Shown here one piece after another: positions 63,278-64,000 of a stretch of 64,000 nt of DNA. Source of the stretch: Deltaproteobacteria bacterium (GTDB lineage: Bacteria; Desulfobacterota; GWC2-55-46; JADFVP01); contig JAJCZH010000008.1 in the NCBI GenBank assembly GCA_029262515.1, positions 124,001-188,000 on the forward strand. The letters run 5' to 3'. How positions within the stretch are numbered: position 1 is the stretch's first letter; every line of letters starts with the position of its first letter. A program made the position numbers and the translations under genes. Under the pieces are notes generated by a model. It was given only the letters and a program-made list of their open reading frames with translations, did no database searches and had not been told where the DNA came from.

Positions 63278-63640
63278 TCAGTCGGCAAGAATCTTCTTGA
63301 GACTCTTCAACTCTCTTGTAATGGACTTTATCGCCTTCGAGTACTTATCATCAGGAAAGGTTATACCGAGCTGGTTCTTTGCCTTAGCCTCTTTCTGAAT
63401 CTGCCTGATCCGTTTCTTGGCTCCCTCAAGCGTATACTTCTCTTTATACAGCAGTCTCTTGATCTCAAGAATAAGGTCCACATCACCGCGACTGTATACC
63501 CTCTGCCTGGTCAGCGACTTCTTGGGACTTATTATCTTAAACTCCGACTCCCAGTATCTCAAGACATACGGCTTTACACTGGTAAGGGTGGCCACCTCAC
63601 CGATCTTGAAGTACAACTTGTCAGGGATCTGCTGTGCCAT
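63278..63640 (-). CDS. MerR-family transcriptional regulator
   Basis: About 120 residues from the ATG at 63640. The N-terminal winged helix [20 protein letters not shown], then [19 protein letters not shown] and [19 protein letters not shown] is a clear MerR DNA-binding domain. The C-terminal part is a short Lys-rich coiled coil without a metal or ligand domain. It lies just downstream of ihfA, a common pairing in delta-type bacteria. The ribosome site is weak; a GTG at 63694 is an alternative start. Confidence 0.9.
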   Translation of the reverse strand: MAQQIPDKLYFKIGEVATLTSVKPYVLRYWESEFKIISPKKSLTRQRVYSRGDVDLILEIKRLLYKEKYTLEGAKKRIRQIQKEAKAKNQLGITFPDDKYSKAIKSITRELKSLKKILAD

Positions 63641-63834
63641 AATCGACCGGGATTGTCTGTTTAAAGGTTTAACGCCACACATACCCTCGCGCACTGTTTA
63701 AACATTCAAGTCTATAGATAAAAAAATAACTACTTCTAATGGAGCTGCTCAGGCGGTGAAAGGAAAAGGATACGAAGAGAGCATCCCTGTTGTTATAAAA
63801 GAGAACGCTCCGTCATGCCGCCTCCAACGAAGTG

Positions 63835-64000
63835 CTAAACCTGCGGCTCAGCGGAGACCGGTTTGCTCGCTTTTGAGTTTATCGACTTCTTCAGAAGCTG
63901 GCTCGCCTTAAAGGTCATCACCTTTCTCTCGTCAATAGTAATCTCGCCTCCGGTCTGCGGATTACGTCCCCTGCGGGCCCGCTTCTGCCGGACACTGAAG
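63835..64000 (-). CDS. ihfA: Integration host factor alpha subunit, C-terminal part (start outside window)
   Basis: The last 54 residues of a HU/IHF protein: [20 protein letters not shown] (the DNA-binding arm with RNPQTG) and [16 protein letters not shown] Ser/Lys/Pro tail follows. IHF bends DNA and often assists sigma54 promoters like those found here. HU is possible, but the neighbouring MerR gene favours IHF alpha. Confidence 0.88.
   Translation of the reverse strand, partial: FSVRQKRARRGRNPQTGGEITIDERKVMTFKASQLLKKSINSKASKPVSAEPQV

Overview
The window is almost entirely one flagellar and chemotaxis locus of a polarly flagellated Gram-negative bacterium. It codes for L-ring and P-ring proteins (FlgH, FlgI, FlgA), FlhF/FlhG polar-placement proteins, CheZ, sigma28, FlgM and two sigma54-activator response regulators. 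Together with IHF, BluB, a multihaem cytochrome and many sigma54 promoters, this suggests a deltaproteobacterium-like (Desulfobacterota-type) organism. The species cannot be named from the sequence. Nearly all genes lie on the minus strand, so transcription runs from high to low coordinates.

Layout, low to high coordinates: the start of pseB (flagellin glycosylation) with a sigma54 promoter; flgM-flgN-flgK-flgL-csrA-fliW (late filament-junction genes and regulators); flgF-flgG-flgA-flgH-flgI-flgJ (distal rod and rings, with FlgJ fused to an M23 peptidase); a DUF2802-like protein and an HDOD protein; cheW; the operon HEAT-cheR-receiver-cheY-cheZ-cheA-cheB-motA-motB; fliL-fliM-fliN-fliO-fliP-fliQ-fliR-flhB-flhA-flhF-flhG-fliA (switch, export gate, placement, sigma28); fliK-flgD-flgE (hook); flgB-flgC-fliE-fliF-fliG-fliH-fliI-fliJ-motE-like; an AMIN-TPR envelope protein with a soluble kinase and a sigma54 activator (FlrB/FlrC type); and a second sigma54 activator (FlrA-like) with its own sigma70 promoter.

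The promoters spell out a four-tier cascade like the one known in Vibrio. A sigma70 promoter precedes the flrA-like gene. Six sigma54 promoters (-24/-12) precede pseB, flgF, fliL, fliK, flgB and the AMIN-TPR gene. Four sigma28-type promoters precede flgM, the HDOD gene, cheW and the HEAT/che/mot operon. Three of the sigma54 promoters (AMIN-TPR/flrBC, fliL-fliA, pseB) also carry an upstream GTCA-N6-TGAC palindrome with an A-rich centre on the gene strand. I read it as the site of the top activator. No flagellin, FliD, FliS or chemoreceptor gene is present; they must lie elsewhere.

Beyond about 52.8 kb the window becomes mixed housekeeping and accessory sequence: an M29 aminopeptidase, a NupC nucleoside transporter, YjbQ, a small island of exported redox/metal proteins (three-haem cytochrome, beta-barrel, TRASH/YHS protein, cupredoxin), BluB, an NTF2-like/VOC pair joined in frame through a G8 tract, and gamma-glutamyltransferase. 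A tRNA-Pro(GGG) gene follows, with a 25-bp copy of its 3' end 184 bp away (an integration-scar-like structure), then a MerR-family regulator and the C-terminal part of ihfA.
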